Of a stretch of 39,382 nt of DNA, positions 8,225 to 16,278 are shown one piece after another (positions within the stretch are counted from its first letter, which is position 1; each line of letters starts with the position of its first letter). The notes under the pieces were generated by a model. It had not been told where the DNA came from, did no database searches, and worked only from the letters and a program-made list of their open reading frames with translations. The translations under genes and the position numbers were made by a program. The stretch is from an uncultured Lachnospiraceae bacterium (GTDB taxonomy: Bacteria > Bacillota > Clostridia > Lachnospirales > Lachnospiraceae): assembly GCA_947175175.1 (NCBI GenBank), contig CAMWLV010000014.1:1-39382 (forward strand). Reading direction: 5' to 3'.

Positions 8225-9094
8225 CTAAGATTTAGCAGGTTTTAACACCACTTCATAGAGCTCCGCCGGATTAAAAAACCGAAGCGGTATCGTGTGGGAG
8301 CCCATTCCCCGCCCCAGAAGCATAACCGCCTCACCGCTTCGAAAGATACCGCCGTCGTACTTCGGAAATATTTTGTAGGACGGGGCAATGACACCGCCCA
8401 GAAACGGCAGGCGCATGATACCGCCATGCACATGGCCTGACAGCACCAGCTGCGCCCCCCATCTGGCATAATCCTCAAAATAATCCGGATTGTGCGCAAT
8501 CAATAGATTGCATTTGTTTTTGTCATATTCCGGAAGTGTCTCCTGCAGATAGTTGTCTCTCATTTTCTCTATCTTGAAATGGGCGAAATACTCAAGGTCA
8601 AGATCAAGTCCTGTCACCCTGATATTGAATTCCGGCAGATCTGCGGATTCATTTTGCAATACTTTCACATTTTTGCCGGAAACCGCCCGCATCAATGTGT
8701 CAAATTTACCGCCAAAACGGTCTGGCTCCTGCCGCATCTTTGACTCATGATTTCCCAGACCATAGTAAATCTTATAATTCTGGCTGAGTGTATTGACCAG
8801 CTCTATTCCCGGTGTCATATCCTCACTGACCTGTGATGTGACAAGGTCGCCTGCCAATATGATAAAATCCGGATTCATTTTTCGAACGGACGCAATCAAT
8901 TTATCATTTTCAGTGCCGTACACCTTATTGTGCAGGTCCGATATCAATACAAACCTGCATTCTTTTGATAAGTTAGGAAGCGCAAACTCCTCCCGCACTG
9001 TCACAAACCGGTTTCCATCTATGATTCCAACCGCCAGAAATGCAGCGCCCAATATCACGGTGATCAGTACGACCGATCCATATATATTTTGCAT
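8225..9094 (-). CDS. Membrane-anchored calcineurin-like metallophosphoesterase
   Basis: YkuE/YaeI-like phosphoesterase of about 289 residues. An N-terminal hydrophobic segment (YGSVVLITVILGAAFLAVGI) anchors it, then come the metal-binding blocks in the expected order: ISDLHNK, AGDLVTS, GLGNHE, AHNPD and SGHVHGG. The catalytic domain should face outward; relatives act on phosphate esters or lipids of the cell envelope, but the substrate is not known here. Start: ATG 9094 has GGAG about 12 bases upstream. A GTG at 9130 is in frame but has no ribosome site, so 9094 is preferred with moderate confidence. It follows the D,D-carboxypeptidase gene closely and is probably co-transcribed with it. Confidence 0.9.
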   Translation of the reverse strand: MQNIYGSVVLITVILGAAFLAVGIIDGNRFVTVREEFALPNLSKECRFVLISDLHNKVYGTENDKLIASVRKMNPDFIILAGDLVTSQVSEDMTPGIELVNTLSQNYKIYYGLGNHESKMRQEPDRFGGKFDTLMRAVSGKNVKVLQNESADLPEFNIRVTGLDLDLEYFAHFKIEKMRDNYLQETLPEYDKNKCNLLIAHNPDYFEDYARWGAQLVLSGHVHGGIMRLPFLGGVIAPSYKIFPKYDGGIFRSGEAVMLLGRGMGSHTIPLRFFNPAELYEVVLKPAKS

Positions 9095-9139
9095 ATTCTT
9101 TGTTTTCTCCTGCTTTAGTGAGTCTTTCACTCACGATTT

Positions 9140-10342
9140 CTATACTAAATATTTACTCAGCACCCTTCTCAGATAGTCAATGAAAACCGCTTTCTCCACT
9201 GGCTCAGAGGCAATGATCGGCATTCTGCCAAGTTCCCTGCCATCAAGGCTGTAACTGATATATCCGACCTCTGCTCCCTTCTCTACGGGCGCCACCACAG
9301 CATCTACATATTGATACCGCTTCTCGATCTGATTAAAATCAGCGCCTGTGACGTCAAGATACCGGAATGCGCCTTTCGGTTCCACCGCGAGCCGGTCCGC
9401 CCTGCCCCTCGCTACTGGTAAGTCGCCCAATGCCTGTTTATTCTCATCCACATACAATCTGGTCACTGCAAAACCGTATTCCAGCAGAATCTGTGCCTCC
9501 GAAAATCGCACCTTCGGATCTGGCGCACCCATAATGACAGCGATCAGGTCAATGTTATTCTTGCTTGCCGTGGCGCTGAAACAATATTTTGCCACGCTTG
9601 TCGAACCTGTTTTCAATCCTGTCGTCCACTGATACTGCTTTAGCAGCTTGTTGGTGCTCGCCAGTGTGAAAGTCTCGCTGCCCCGGCTGGTCACATGGGT
9701 GATATCTTCCATCCATATCTGGGTGTAATTATAGACTTGCGGATACCTGGTAATCAGTTCTCTCGACATGATTGCCACATCTCTTGCAGTCGTATGATGT
9801 GCACTGTCTGAGCTCAGTCCACAGCAGTCAATAAAATGTGTGTTTACCATGCCGAGCTGAGCCGCCTTCTCGTTCATCATATTGACAAACTCCGCCTCGC
9901 TCCCCGCGACATACTCTGCGAGTGCCACTGACGCGTCGTTGCCGCTTGCCACTGTGATACACTTGATCAGCGTATCCACAGTCTGTACCTCTCCCTCATC
10001 CAGATAGACTTGCGAGCCGCCCATTGACTTGGCATAGGCACTCGTGAGCACCTCATCCTCCGGCTTGATCCTGCCCTTTTCGAGAGCCTCGAATGTGAGG
10101 AGCAATGTCATAATCTTTGTAATACTTGCCGGGCTCCGCATCTCATCGGGATTTTTTTCAAACAGAATCGTGCCTGTTGACGCCTCCATCAAGATCGCTG
10201 ATGGTGACGACAGACTGACGGCTGTAGAATTTATGGTAGTATTTTGTGCTGTTTCCTCTGCAAAAGCTGTGTTTTGTGCCAAAACGGCAATGAGCATCAC
10301 CGCCGCTGCGATTCTATATATTTTTTTTCTGACAGATTTCAT
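9140..10342 (-). CDS. dacF: D-alanyl-D-alanine carboxypeptidase (PBP5/DacF family)
   Basis: Low-molecular-weight penicillin-binding protein that trims the terminal D-Ala from peptidoglycan stem peptides outside the membrane. It has 400 residues: signal peptide with cleavage after about residue 28 (NTAFA/EE); SxxK at Ser73-Lys76 (ASITK); SGN at 133-135; KTG at 244-246 (GLKTGSTSV); then a beta-rich PBP5_C domain from about residue 295. The tail FIDYLRRVLSKYLV is an amphipathic helix that should attach to the membrane. The start ATG 10342 has GAGGT about eight bases upstream. The symbol dacF is assigned by family only; several paralogues normally exist. Confidence 0.92.
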   Translation of the reverse strand: MKSVRKKIYRIAAAVMLIAVLAQNTAFAEETAQNTTINSTAVSLSSPSAILMEASTGTILFEKNPDEMRSPASITKIMTLLLTFEALEKGRIKPEDEVLTSAYAKSMGGSQVYLDEGEVQTVDTLIKCITVASGNDASVALAEYVAGSEAEFVNMMNEKAAQLGMVNTHFIDCCGLSSDSAHHTTARDVAIMSRELITRYPQVYNYTQIWMEDITHVTSRGSETFTLASTNKLLKQYQWTTGLKTGSTSVAKYCFSATASKNNIDLIAVIMGAPDPKVRFSEAQILLEYGFAVTRLYVDENKQALGDLPVARGRADRLAVEPKGAFRYLDVTGADFNQIEKRYQYVDAVVAPVEKGAEVGYISYSLDGRELGRMPIIASEPVEKAVFIDYLRRVLSKYLV

Positions 10343-10437
10343 AAAGCAGACCTCATACCTTACTTATATGAAATCTATGCCGGACTGCCATGTTATATGA
10401 CTCTTTATTAGACACTGCTGCATTCTGATGACACAAC

Positions 10438-10463
10438 AAGCAGGGAGAATGCTTTCCCTGCTT
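10438..10463 (-). terminator. Hairpin after the PF06541 membrane protein gene
   Basis: Perfect nine-base stem AAGCAGGGA/TCCCTGCTT with an eight-base loop, 19 bases past the stop codon at 10482. The trailing minus-strand sequence TTGTTGTGT is only partly T-rich, so termination may be incomplete. Confidence 0.55.
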
Positions 10464-10481
10464 GATTCAAAACTTCCACAA

Positions 10482-11108
10482 TTACCTTCCTGTCAGTCGA
10501 TGATAAAAATCAACGATCTCTTCTTTCTTTTCATACAGACCTTCTCTTGTCTCCTCATCAAGCTTCACCGACATCGCAAAATGATAACCAAAATCGATCA
10601 TGCCCATTGCAAAGACCAGTATAATAGTCCTAATACCCCACATTACAGGATATCTATCCACAAAACTAATGACTTTCTCGAACAGAAATGTGATAATGAT
10701 CACTGCATACAGCCCCCACGCCAGTGTACTTTCCAGACAGATCATGCCTTTATAATTGCAGAACTTGTCATTATAGTCCCACCACACTTCGCCGAAAAGC
10801 TTCATCATAAGCTTTGCCACCAGAAACTCAAACACTGTCGCAAGCAGCGCACCGACTATGTACAATGCCACAATATTATGTGCAAACGGATGCAGGATAA
10901 TGTATCCCAGTGTCGCCCCGACACCATAGATCGGGCAGAACGGTCCTGTCATAAATCCCCTGTTTGTCAGTTTCTTATTACAAAGTGAAATGTATATCGA
11001 CTCGACCATCCAGCCAATAACGCTAAACAGGAAGAAGCATGCCACAAGATGATACAAATCATATCCTGCCAGTTGATACCTGCTCATCCATATAGATATT
11101 TTCTCCAA
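10482..11108 (-). CDS. PF06541-type integral membrane protein (putative ABC-transporter type IV)
   Basis: About 208 residues with around five membrane helices. The family hallmarks are FSVIGWMVESIY near the N-terminus, the conserved loop NRGFMTGPFCPIYGVGA and a WWDYNDKFCNYKGMICLEST segment. Function is not established for the family despite its Pfam name. The tail is a charged helix (EETREGLYEKKEEIVDFY). Start: GTG at 11117 has its GAGGA directly against the start codon. TTG at 11108 lies eight bases after GAGGAG, so 11108 is preferred; ATG 11087 is the third option. It lies just behind the rpsU terminator and may be read by leakage from the rpsU promoter. Confidence 0.8.
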   Translation of the reverse strand: MEKISIWMSRYQLAGYDLYHLVACFFLFSVIGWMVESIYISLCNKKLTNRGFMTGPFCPIYGVGATLGYIILHPFAHNIVALYIVGALLATVFEFLVAKLMMKLFGEVWWDYNDKFCNYKGMICLESTLAWGLYAVIIITFLFEKVISFVDRYPVMWGIRTIILVFAMGMIDFGYHFAMSVKLDEETREGLYEKKEEIVDFYHRLTGR

Positions 11109-11130
11109 ATCCCTCACTCCTCATATACGT

Positions 11131-11160
11131 AAAAATCCTTGGCATAAACACAGCCAAGGA
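11131..11160 (-). terminator. Rho-independent terminator of rpsU
   Basis: Eight-base perfect stem TCCTTGGC/GCCAAGGA with a nine-base loop (11136-11160), followed on the minus strand by TTTTT (11131-11135). It starts 22 bases after the rpsU stop codon. Confidence 0.85.
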
Positions 11161-11181
11161 CTTTGATTCAATTAATATAAA

Positions 11182-11358
11182 TTAATTATATTTGCGCTTT
11201 CTAGCTGCTTCAGACTTTTTCTTACGTTTTACGCTTGGCTTTTCATAATGCTCTCTTTTACGGATTTCCTGCTGAATTCCGGCTTTAGCGCAACTTCTTT
11301 TAAATCTGCGTAAAGCGCTATCCAAAGTCTCGTTTTCTTTAACGATTACATTTGACAT
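11182..11358 (-). CDS. rpsU: 30S ribosomal protein S21
   Basis: A 58-residue basic protein, the standard bS21 length: [20 protein letters not shown], then [20 protein letters not shown] and a Lys/Arg-rich tail ending RKRKYN. It binds the 30S platform near the anti-Shine-Dalgarno end of 16S rRNA and promotes initiation. The start is ATG 11358 with AGGTG eight bases upstream and further GGAGGGAGG purine-rich sequence beyond it. It has its own strong promoter and terminator, so it appears to be a single-gene unit. Confidence 0.97.
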   Translation of the reverse strand: MSNVIVKENETLDSALRRFKRSCAKAGIQQEIRKREHYEKPSVKRKKKSEAARKRKYN

Positions 11359-11434
11359 GCTATCACACCTAACCTCCCTCCAGCCTCTATTATTGTGTGC
11401 CAGACTGTTCGGGTATACTTAATTGCACATTTTG

Positions 11435-11462
11435 ATTATAACACAAATCAGGCATACGTCAA
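11435..11462 (-). promoter_or_regulatory. Promoter of rpsU
   Basis: Minus-strand TTGACG (11457-11462), 16-base spacer, TATAAT (11435-11440), about 75 bases upstream of the rpsU start. This is a strong vegetative-type promoter match. Confidence 0.75.
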
Positions 11463-11480
11463 TAGTTTTTTTAATATTAT

Positions 11481-12290
11481 TTATTTTTTATTCAGATCAT
11501 AATAAAATATGTACTGCTGCAGGATTCCACTGTTCTTCCCATATCGCTCAAAAGGAAACCCATCCGGATACTGCGCCGCCATTACTTTATTGATATGCGT
11601 ATCTCTCGGAAACGCATCCGTCTGGTGCAGCGCAAACAGGCAGACACAGTCGGCAACCTTCACGCCGACACCATATAATCTCAAAAGCTCCCTCTTTGCC
11701 GCATCGTAATCCATCGAGCGAAGTTTCTCCAGATCAACCTCACCATGGTATATGCTGTTCGCAGTTTGACAGATATACTTGCTCCGATATCCTAATCCAC
11801 AGGCATACAAATCTTCCAGAGAAGCACCCGCTAACGACTCAGGTGTCGGAAATTCAAAATATTCCATGCCATTTACAGATGTCCTTTTCTCACCATATTT
11901 CTCACACAAGATCCCGATGCACTTGCGTATTCTCTTGATATTGTTCTGTTGGGAAACAATAAAGGAAATGATCATTTCCCACAAATCCTGATTGAGGATT
12001 CTGATTCCCTTTCCATACTCTGCTGCTGACACCAAATACATATCATCCCTGTCGATACTGGCTATAATCCCGGCATAGTCTGTTTCCAGGTCGAAGTAAT
12101 CTTTCCATACATGAGCGTACTCTTCCTGTGCACAGTCAAATGTAATGCAATCCCCATCCTGTGCTGCCTCAAGATATTTGCCAAAGGCGACAAGACGATA
12201 CCGATTGTCACCGCATTTTTCCATCCTGAAACACTGACCGGACTCACAGATCTTGGACAGGGAAAAATTATGATTCTCTATTGTTACCAT
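11481..12290 (-). CDS. OGG1-like 8-oxoguanine DNA glycosylase/AP lyase
   Basis: Base-excision repair enzyme that removes 8-oxoguanine and nicks the abasic site. It has 269 residues: an N-terminal OGG_N domain (FSLSKICESGQCFRME) and an HhH-GPD domain with IISFIVSQQNNIKRI, the helix-hairpin-helix LYGVGVKVADC, catalytic Lys211 in GVKVADC and catalytic Asp230 in FPRDTHI, matching the OGG1 order. It starts six bases after the yebC stop; a separate ribosome site is weak, so translational coupling is likely. Its presence in a presumed anaerobe suggests a need to deal with oxygen exposure. Confidence 0.9.
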   Translation of the reverse strand: MVTIENHNFSLSKICESGQCFRMEKCGDNRYRLVAFGKYLEAAQDGDCITFDCAQEEYAHVWKDYFDLETDYAGIIASIDRDDMYLVSAAEYGKGIRILNQDLWEMIISFIVSQQNNIKRIRKCIGILCEKYGEKRTSVNGMEYFEFPTPESLAGASLEDLYACGLGYRSKYICQTANSIYHGEVDLEKLRSMDYDAAKRELLRLYGVGVKVADCVCLFALHQTDAFPRDTHINKVMAAQYPDGFPFERYGKNSGILQQYIFYYDLNKK

Positions 12291-12296
12291 CGGTTC

Positions 12297-13025
12297 TTAT
12301 TCATCCCAATTGTGATATACTGCCTGCACATCATCATCCTCATCGAGCATGTCAAGTGTCTTGTTCAGATTCTTGACCGCATTCTCATCAGTGAGCGTGA
12401 CATAGTTCTGCGGTATCATTGTGACCTCAGCACTCGCCATCTCAATCTGATTCTCCTGCAGTGCCTTGTACACTGCGTCAAAGTCATCCGGCGCAGTCAG
12501 AATCTCAAAGCTGTCTTCCTCCTCCGAGAAATCCTCTGCCCCTGCGTCGAGTGCCACCATCATAAGATCGTCCGCGCTCATCTCACACTCTTCCTTGTCA
12601 ATGATGATCTGTCCTTTTTCGTCAAACATGAAAGAGACACATCCCTGCGTGCCGATACTTCCATTGCCCTTTGTAAATGCACTTCTGACATTTGCCGCCG
12701 TCCTGTTCTTGTTGTCTGTCAATGCCTCAACAATAATTGCAATACCACTTGGACCATAGCCCTCATATGTAACATGCTCATAATTTACTGAGTTGCCGTC
12801 CCCTGCTGCTTTCTTGATACCGCGGTCAATTGTGTCGTTCGGCATGTTGTTTGCCTTCGCCTTTGCAATCACCTGTGCAAGTTTGAAATTATTTGCCGGA
12901 TCGGGACCGCCTTCCTTCACTGCCACTGCAATCTCACGTCCGATGATCGTAAAGATTTTTCCCTTTGCCGCATCGTTCTTTTCCTTCTTGTGCTTAATGT
13001 TCGCAAATTTTGAATGTCCTGACAT
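12297..13025 (-). CDS. YebC/PmpR-family translation/transcription regulator
   Basis: 242 residues with the unmistakable N-terminus MSGHSKFANIKHKKEKNDAA and the three-domain YebC fold (ANNMPNDTIDRGIKKAAG; YEGYGPSGIAIIVEALTDN; NKNLDMLDEDDD-like C-terminus). Members were described as DNA-binding regulators (PmpR), and some have been reported to help ribosomes through proline-rich stretches; which applies here is unknown. The start ATG 13025 has AAGGAG nine bases upstream. It lies 28 bases after the CBS protein and 6 before the glycosylase gene, in one operon. Confidence 0.95.
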   Translation of the reverse strand: MSGHSKFANIKHKKEKNDAAKGKIFTIIGREIAVAVKEGGPDPANNFKLAQVIAKAKANNMPNDTIDRGIKKAAGDGNSVNYEHVTYEGYGPSGIAIIVEALTDNKNRTAANVRSAFTKGNGSIGTQGCVSFMFDEKGQIIIDKEECEMSADDLMMVALDAGAEDFSEEEDSFEILTAPDDFDAVYKALQENQIEMASAEVTMIPQNYVTLTDENAVKNLNKTLDMLDEDDDVQAVYHNWDE

Positions 13026-13053
13026 TTTCTATTTCTCCTTTATCCCTATCTTT

Positions 13054-14439
13054 CTATTTATCTTCAGAAGAGCCTTCCTCCTGCCATGATCCTGGCCGCT
13101 CCTCTTGTTCCAGCTTTCTCACCAATACTGATTGTATCACATTTTTCTCCACTTTTACAATCTTAAATGTATATCCGTCGATCTCCACCTCGGAATTTTC
13201 ATCCTCGTCCGGTATCCGGTCGAGCCTGGATATGAGATATCCGTTGAGTGTCTCGAACTCCGTCTCACCAAAGGAAATACCAAAACGCTCCTCCAGATCT
13301 TCCAGTTTCGTCATTCCCTCAATGACATACTCATTCTCGCCTTTCTCCTCAATATGATTCTCTTCCGGATCGTATTCGTCCATGATATTTCCTACGATTT
13401 CCTCCAGAATGTCCTCCATGGTCACAAGCCCTGACGTCTGCCCATACTCGTCCATTACAATCACCATCTGGTTCTTCTCAGACTGCATGCTTCGGAACAG
13501 ATCATCTATATTCTTGGTCTCAGGGATAAACACAGCCTCCCGGACAAGCCCCTCCACCGTACCAATCGGCTGATTGAGTCCCTCGTCGGAAGTATGTATC
13601 CTCATGGCATCTTTGAGATACAGAACGCCTGTTACATGGTCAAGGTTCTCCTCATAGACCGGATACCTGCTGTTGCTCTCCCTAAGCATAATGCCAAGTG
13701 CCTCCTTAAACGGTGTGGTGCTGTCCAGTGCCATGATATTGTTTCGGTGTGTCATGATGTCACTTGCTTTCTTGTCGCCAAACTCAAAAATGTTTGTGAT
13801 CATCTCCACCTCTCCTGCTTCAAGAACGCCTAATTCGTGTCCTTCATTGACCATCGAGATGATCTCCTCTTCCGTGACATCTGCCTGCTCGTCCGTATTT
13901 CTCAAACCGCAGATCCACAGCAGACCGTTTGCAGAAACTGCAACAATTTTCGTCAATGGATAAAGCGCTGTCCGCAAGAATTGTATCTGACGTATAAAAC
14001 AGTATGCCCATGCATCCGGATATTTCTGCGCTATCTTTTTCGGCAGCAGGATTCCGAATGTCAGCAGCACATACATGAGCAGAAATGCGGCAAGAATCAA
14101 TGCTGCCCAGCCCAGCACCACATCATTCACATCTTGCAGAAAAGATAACTTCGCAAGTCTCATCTTAAACGAGACTGACCATCTTGGCAGAAAAAAATAT
14201 CCCATCACCAACTCGATCAGCGTTGTAATCATCTGAATGGAATTGACATATATGGTAGCACGCTCAATGATACGGCTCAGCAAAATCGATTTTTTGTCCT
14301 TCTCCTCCTCTGCCCTACGCTCTATCTCCTTCTCATTCATGAGGTTTATTGCTTTGTTAAAACCGACGAGAACCGCCTCAATAAAGAGCAGAACCAAAAA
14401 CAATATCATACTACAGGCCGAAGCCCCTCCATCGTCCAT
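13054..14439 (-). CDS. CNNM/CBS-domain membrane protein (CorC/HlyC family)
   Basis: 461 residues. An N-terminal CNNM (DUF21) membrane domain of about four helices spans residues 10-190 (MILFLVLLFIEAVLVGFNKA at its start). A CBS pair follows at about 215-340 (SDIMTHRNNIMALDSTTPFK; DDLFRSMQSEKNQMVIVMDE), then a CorC_HlyC domain at about 360-440 (NEYVIEGMTKLEDLEERFG). Such proteins are linked to magnesium efflux; older annotations say hemolysin. The start ATG 14439 has AAGGAG about 11 bases upstream. First gene of the operon with yebC and ogg; a strong promoter lies 130-155 bases upstream. Confidence 0.93.
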   Translation of the reverse strand: MDDGGASACSMILFLVLLFIEAVLVGFNKAINLMNEKEIERRAEEEKDKKSILLSRIIERATIYVNSIQMITTLIELVMGYFFLPRWSVSFKMRLAKLSFLQDVNDVVLGWAALILAAFLLMYVLLTFGILLPKKIAQKYPDAWAYCFIRQIQFLRTALYPLTKIVAVSANGLLWICGLRNTDEQADVTEEEIISMVNEGHELGVLEAGEVEMITNIFEFGDKKASDIMTHRNNIMALDSTTPFKEALGIMLRESNSRYPVYEENLDHVTGVLYLKDAMRIHTSDEGLNQPIGTVEGLVREAVFIPETKNIDDLFRSMQSEKNQMVIVMDEYGQTSGLVTMEDILEEIVGNIMDEYDPEENHIEEKGENEYVIEGMTKLEDLEERFGISFGETEFETLNGYLISRLDRIPDEDENSEVEIDGYTFKIVKVEKNVIQSVLVRKLEQEERPGSWQEEGSSEDK

Positions 14440-14567
14440 CTCTTACTACTCTCCTTTATATTTTTATACCCCCTGCGTGCTCCGGCACACATACCAACCA
14501 ATATTTCACCTTACACTTGTGCGCATAAAATGAGGCGTAACCTACTGTTGGCAAGCTACACCTCTCT

Positions 14568-14596
14568 AATATATCATCTATATTCCCAAACGTCAA
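14568..14596 (-). promoter_or_regulatory. Promoter of the CBS protein-yebC-ogg operon
   Basis: Minus-strand TTGACG (14591-14596), 17-base spacer, TATATT (14568-14573). The implied leader is about 120 bases; I see no recognised riboswitch or attenuator in it. Confidence 0.65.
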
Positions 14597-14632
14597 TATC
14601 CAAGGAACAGTTCCTTTCCTTACAAGCAAGCC

Positions 14633-14974
14633 TTATGTATCAAGCTCAAGACTGATTTGCAAGGCTCTGTTGACTCTCTGCATAATCGGGGAGTCCAGAT
14701 GACACACCTTATCCTTCAGACGTTTTTTATCGATTGTTCTTAACTGCTCCAATAGTATCACAGAGTCCTTCACCATATCGTAATTTCCTGCGTTTAGTGC
14801 AATATGCGTCGGCAGGTTCGCCTTGTTCATCTTGGAAGTGATCGCCGCGCAGATCACTGTCGGACTGTGCTTATTTCCCACATCATTCTGAATGATCAGC
14901 ACCGGTCTGACGCCTCCCTGCTCTGAGCCCACAACCGGTCTTAAATCCGCATAATAAATATCTCCTCTTTTCAT
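14633..14974 (-). CDS. mazF: MazF/NdoA-type mRNA interferase
   Basis: Sequence-specific endoribonuclease of the EndoA/PemK family, 113 residues. Hallmarks: [20 protein letters not shown] at the start, [24 protein letters not shown], and a C-terminal [13 protein letters not shown] helix. The ATG at 14974 lies nine bases after AGGAG, while the upstream ATG at 14980 is only three bases away, so 14974 is preferred. It lies 94 bases after alr, the conserved Firmicute position, but the space where a MazE/CopG-type antitoxin is often encoded is too short for one and contains none. Confidence 0.94.
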   Translation of the reverse strand: MKRGDIYYADLRPVVGSEQGGVRPVLIIQNDVGNKHSPTVICAAITSKMNKANLPTHIALNAGNYDMVKDSVILLEQLRTIDKKRLKDKVCHLDSPIMQRVNRALQISLELDT

Positions 14975-15068
14975 AGTCATACACTCCTGTCAAATAAATC
15001 AATCCTGCATGCTACTATTTTTTCCATCAGAGAAAATTTTATACAATTATGATGCAGATTTTCAAAAC

Positions 15069-16229
15069 TTATTCATAAATCAGTGTGTCGTCCATCTTAT
15101 AGATTCTCGGTATTCGTTTTCCGATATCACAGGCAAGTTCATAATTAAACCTGCCTGAGAGTGTGCCCAATTCTTCCATCGTAATGCATGCAGTACCATC
15201 TCTTCCGATCAGCGTCACCTGATCTCCCACGCGCACCGGCGAATTGATATCCGTGATATCAATCATAAACTGATCCATACATACACGTCCAAGTATTGGC
15301 GCCCTCTGCCCTTTTATGAGAACGTGTCCGTGATTGGAAAGGCTTCTCGGGTATCCGTCGCCATATCCAATGCAGACCGTCGCAACCTTTGTGTCCCTTG
15401 TCGTCGTATAAGTACCTCCATAACTGATCTCCTGCCCTTGCGGAACCGTCTTGACATACACCACTCTTGATTTTAAGGAAAGCATCGGCCTAAGCTGTAT
15501 CGTTCCATCTGCCCGCACCTCTTCAGACGGCCATAATCCATATAAGATAATTCCCGCCCTCACCGCGTCCATATTTGCTTCTGGTATCCCGGCGATCCCT
15601 GCACTGTTTGAGCAGTGTTTCATCGGAATCCTGACTGCCAGCTCACGCTCGATCTTGTCTACATAGTCCTTGAAAAGTGTCATCTGATGATATGTCTTTG
15701 TCCTGTCAGCCTCGTCCGCTGTCGCAAAATGCGTAAATATGCCTTCAACCTCCAGCCCGGGAAGCTCTAAAATCCGCTTAATCAGTGCCACTCCTTCCTC
15801 ATCAGGGCGGATACCGATTCTTGTCATACCTGTATCGATTTTAAGGTGAATCTTGCAATTTTTTCCAGATATCACAGCAATATCCGACAGCTCCTTTGCC
15901 ACCTCATACGTAAAGACAGTGGAGCGTATCCCATCCTCGATCATCTGTTCATAGCTGTATGGAAATGTATATCCCAGTGCCAGGATCGGTTTCTGTATCC
16001 TGTCCTCCCGCAGTGAAAACGCTTCCTCCGCCGTGGCGACTGCATAGCCCCACACCTGTTCCTCCTTTTCGAGCACCCGCGCGATATGGCTGGCGCCATG
16101 TCCATAACCGTCTGTCTTGATCACTGCTATGATCTTTGTTCCTGTGTCGATGTTTCCCTTTATACTCTCTATATTAAACTGCAGTGCATCAAGGTCGATC
16201 TCCGCCCATGCTCTGTCATAATGTTTCAT
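15069..16229 (-). CDS. alr: Alanine racemase
   Basis: PLP-dependent interconversion of L- and D-alanine for peptidoglycan precursors. 386 residues, a standard length. The PLP lysine is Lys38 in AVIKTDGYGHG; the opposite-face catalytic tyrosine is in EISYGGTYTT; a conserved GRVCMDQFMID block lies in the C-terminal beta domain. The start ATG 16229 has GGGAG nine bases upstream. It lies 49 bases behind nnrD and upstream of mazF, likely one transcript. Confidence 0.96.
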   Translation of the reverse strand: MKHYDRAWAEIDLDALQFNIESIKGNIDTGTKIIAVIKTDGYGHGASHIARVLEKEEQVWGYAVATAEEAFSLREDRIQKPILALGYTFPYSYEQMIEDGIRSTVFTYEVAKELSDIAVISGKNCKIHLKIDTGMTRIGIRPDEEGVALIKRILELPGLEVEGIFTHFATADEADRTKTYHQMTLFKDYVDKIERELAVRIPMKHCSNSAGIAGIPEANMDAVRAGIILYGLWPSEEVRADGTIQLRPMLSLKSRVVYVKTVPQGQEISYGGTYTTTRDTKVATVCIGYGDGYPRSLSNHGHVLIKGQRAPILGRVCMDQFMIDITDINSPVRVGDQVTLIGRDGTACITMEELGTLSGRFNYELACDIGKRIPRIYKMDDTLIYE

Positions 16230-16278
16230 ATTGTTTCTCCCTCTTTTTCTGTTCCTGACAGGGGCATAAAGGAAATAT

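Noticed and set aside
7551-8228. Plus-strand open frame of about 225 codons opposite scpA
   Set aside because: Antisense to a clear ScpA gene, no family resemblance, no ribosome site; the Cys/His/Leu-rich composition is typical of a shadow frame.
12111-12791. Plus-strand open frame of about 226 codons opposite ogg and yebC
   Set aside because: It covers two well-supported minus-strand genes and resembles nothing known.
14981-15068. Small antitoxin gene between alr and mazF
   Set aside because: No frame with a start and ribosome site fits in this space on the minus strand.
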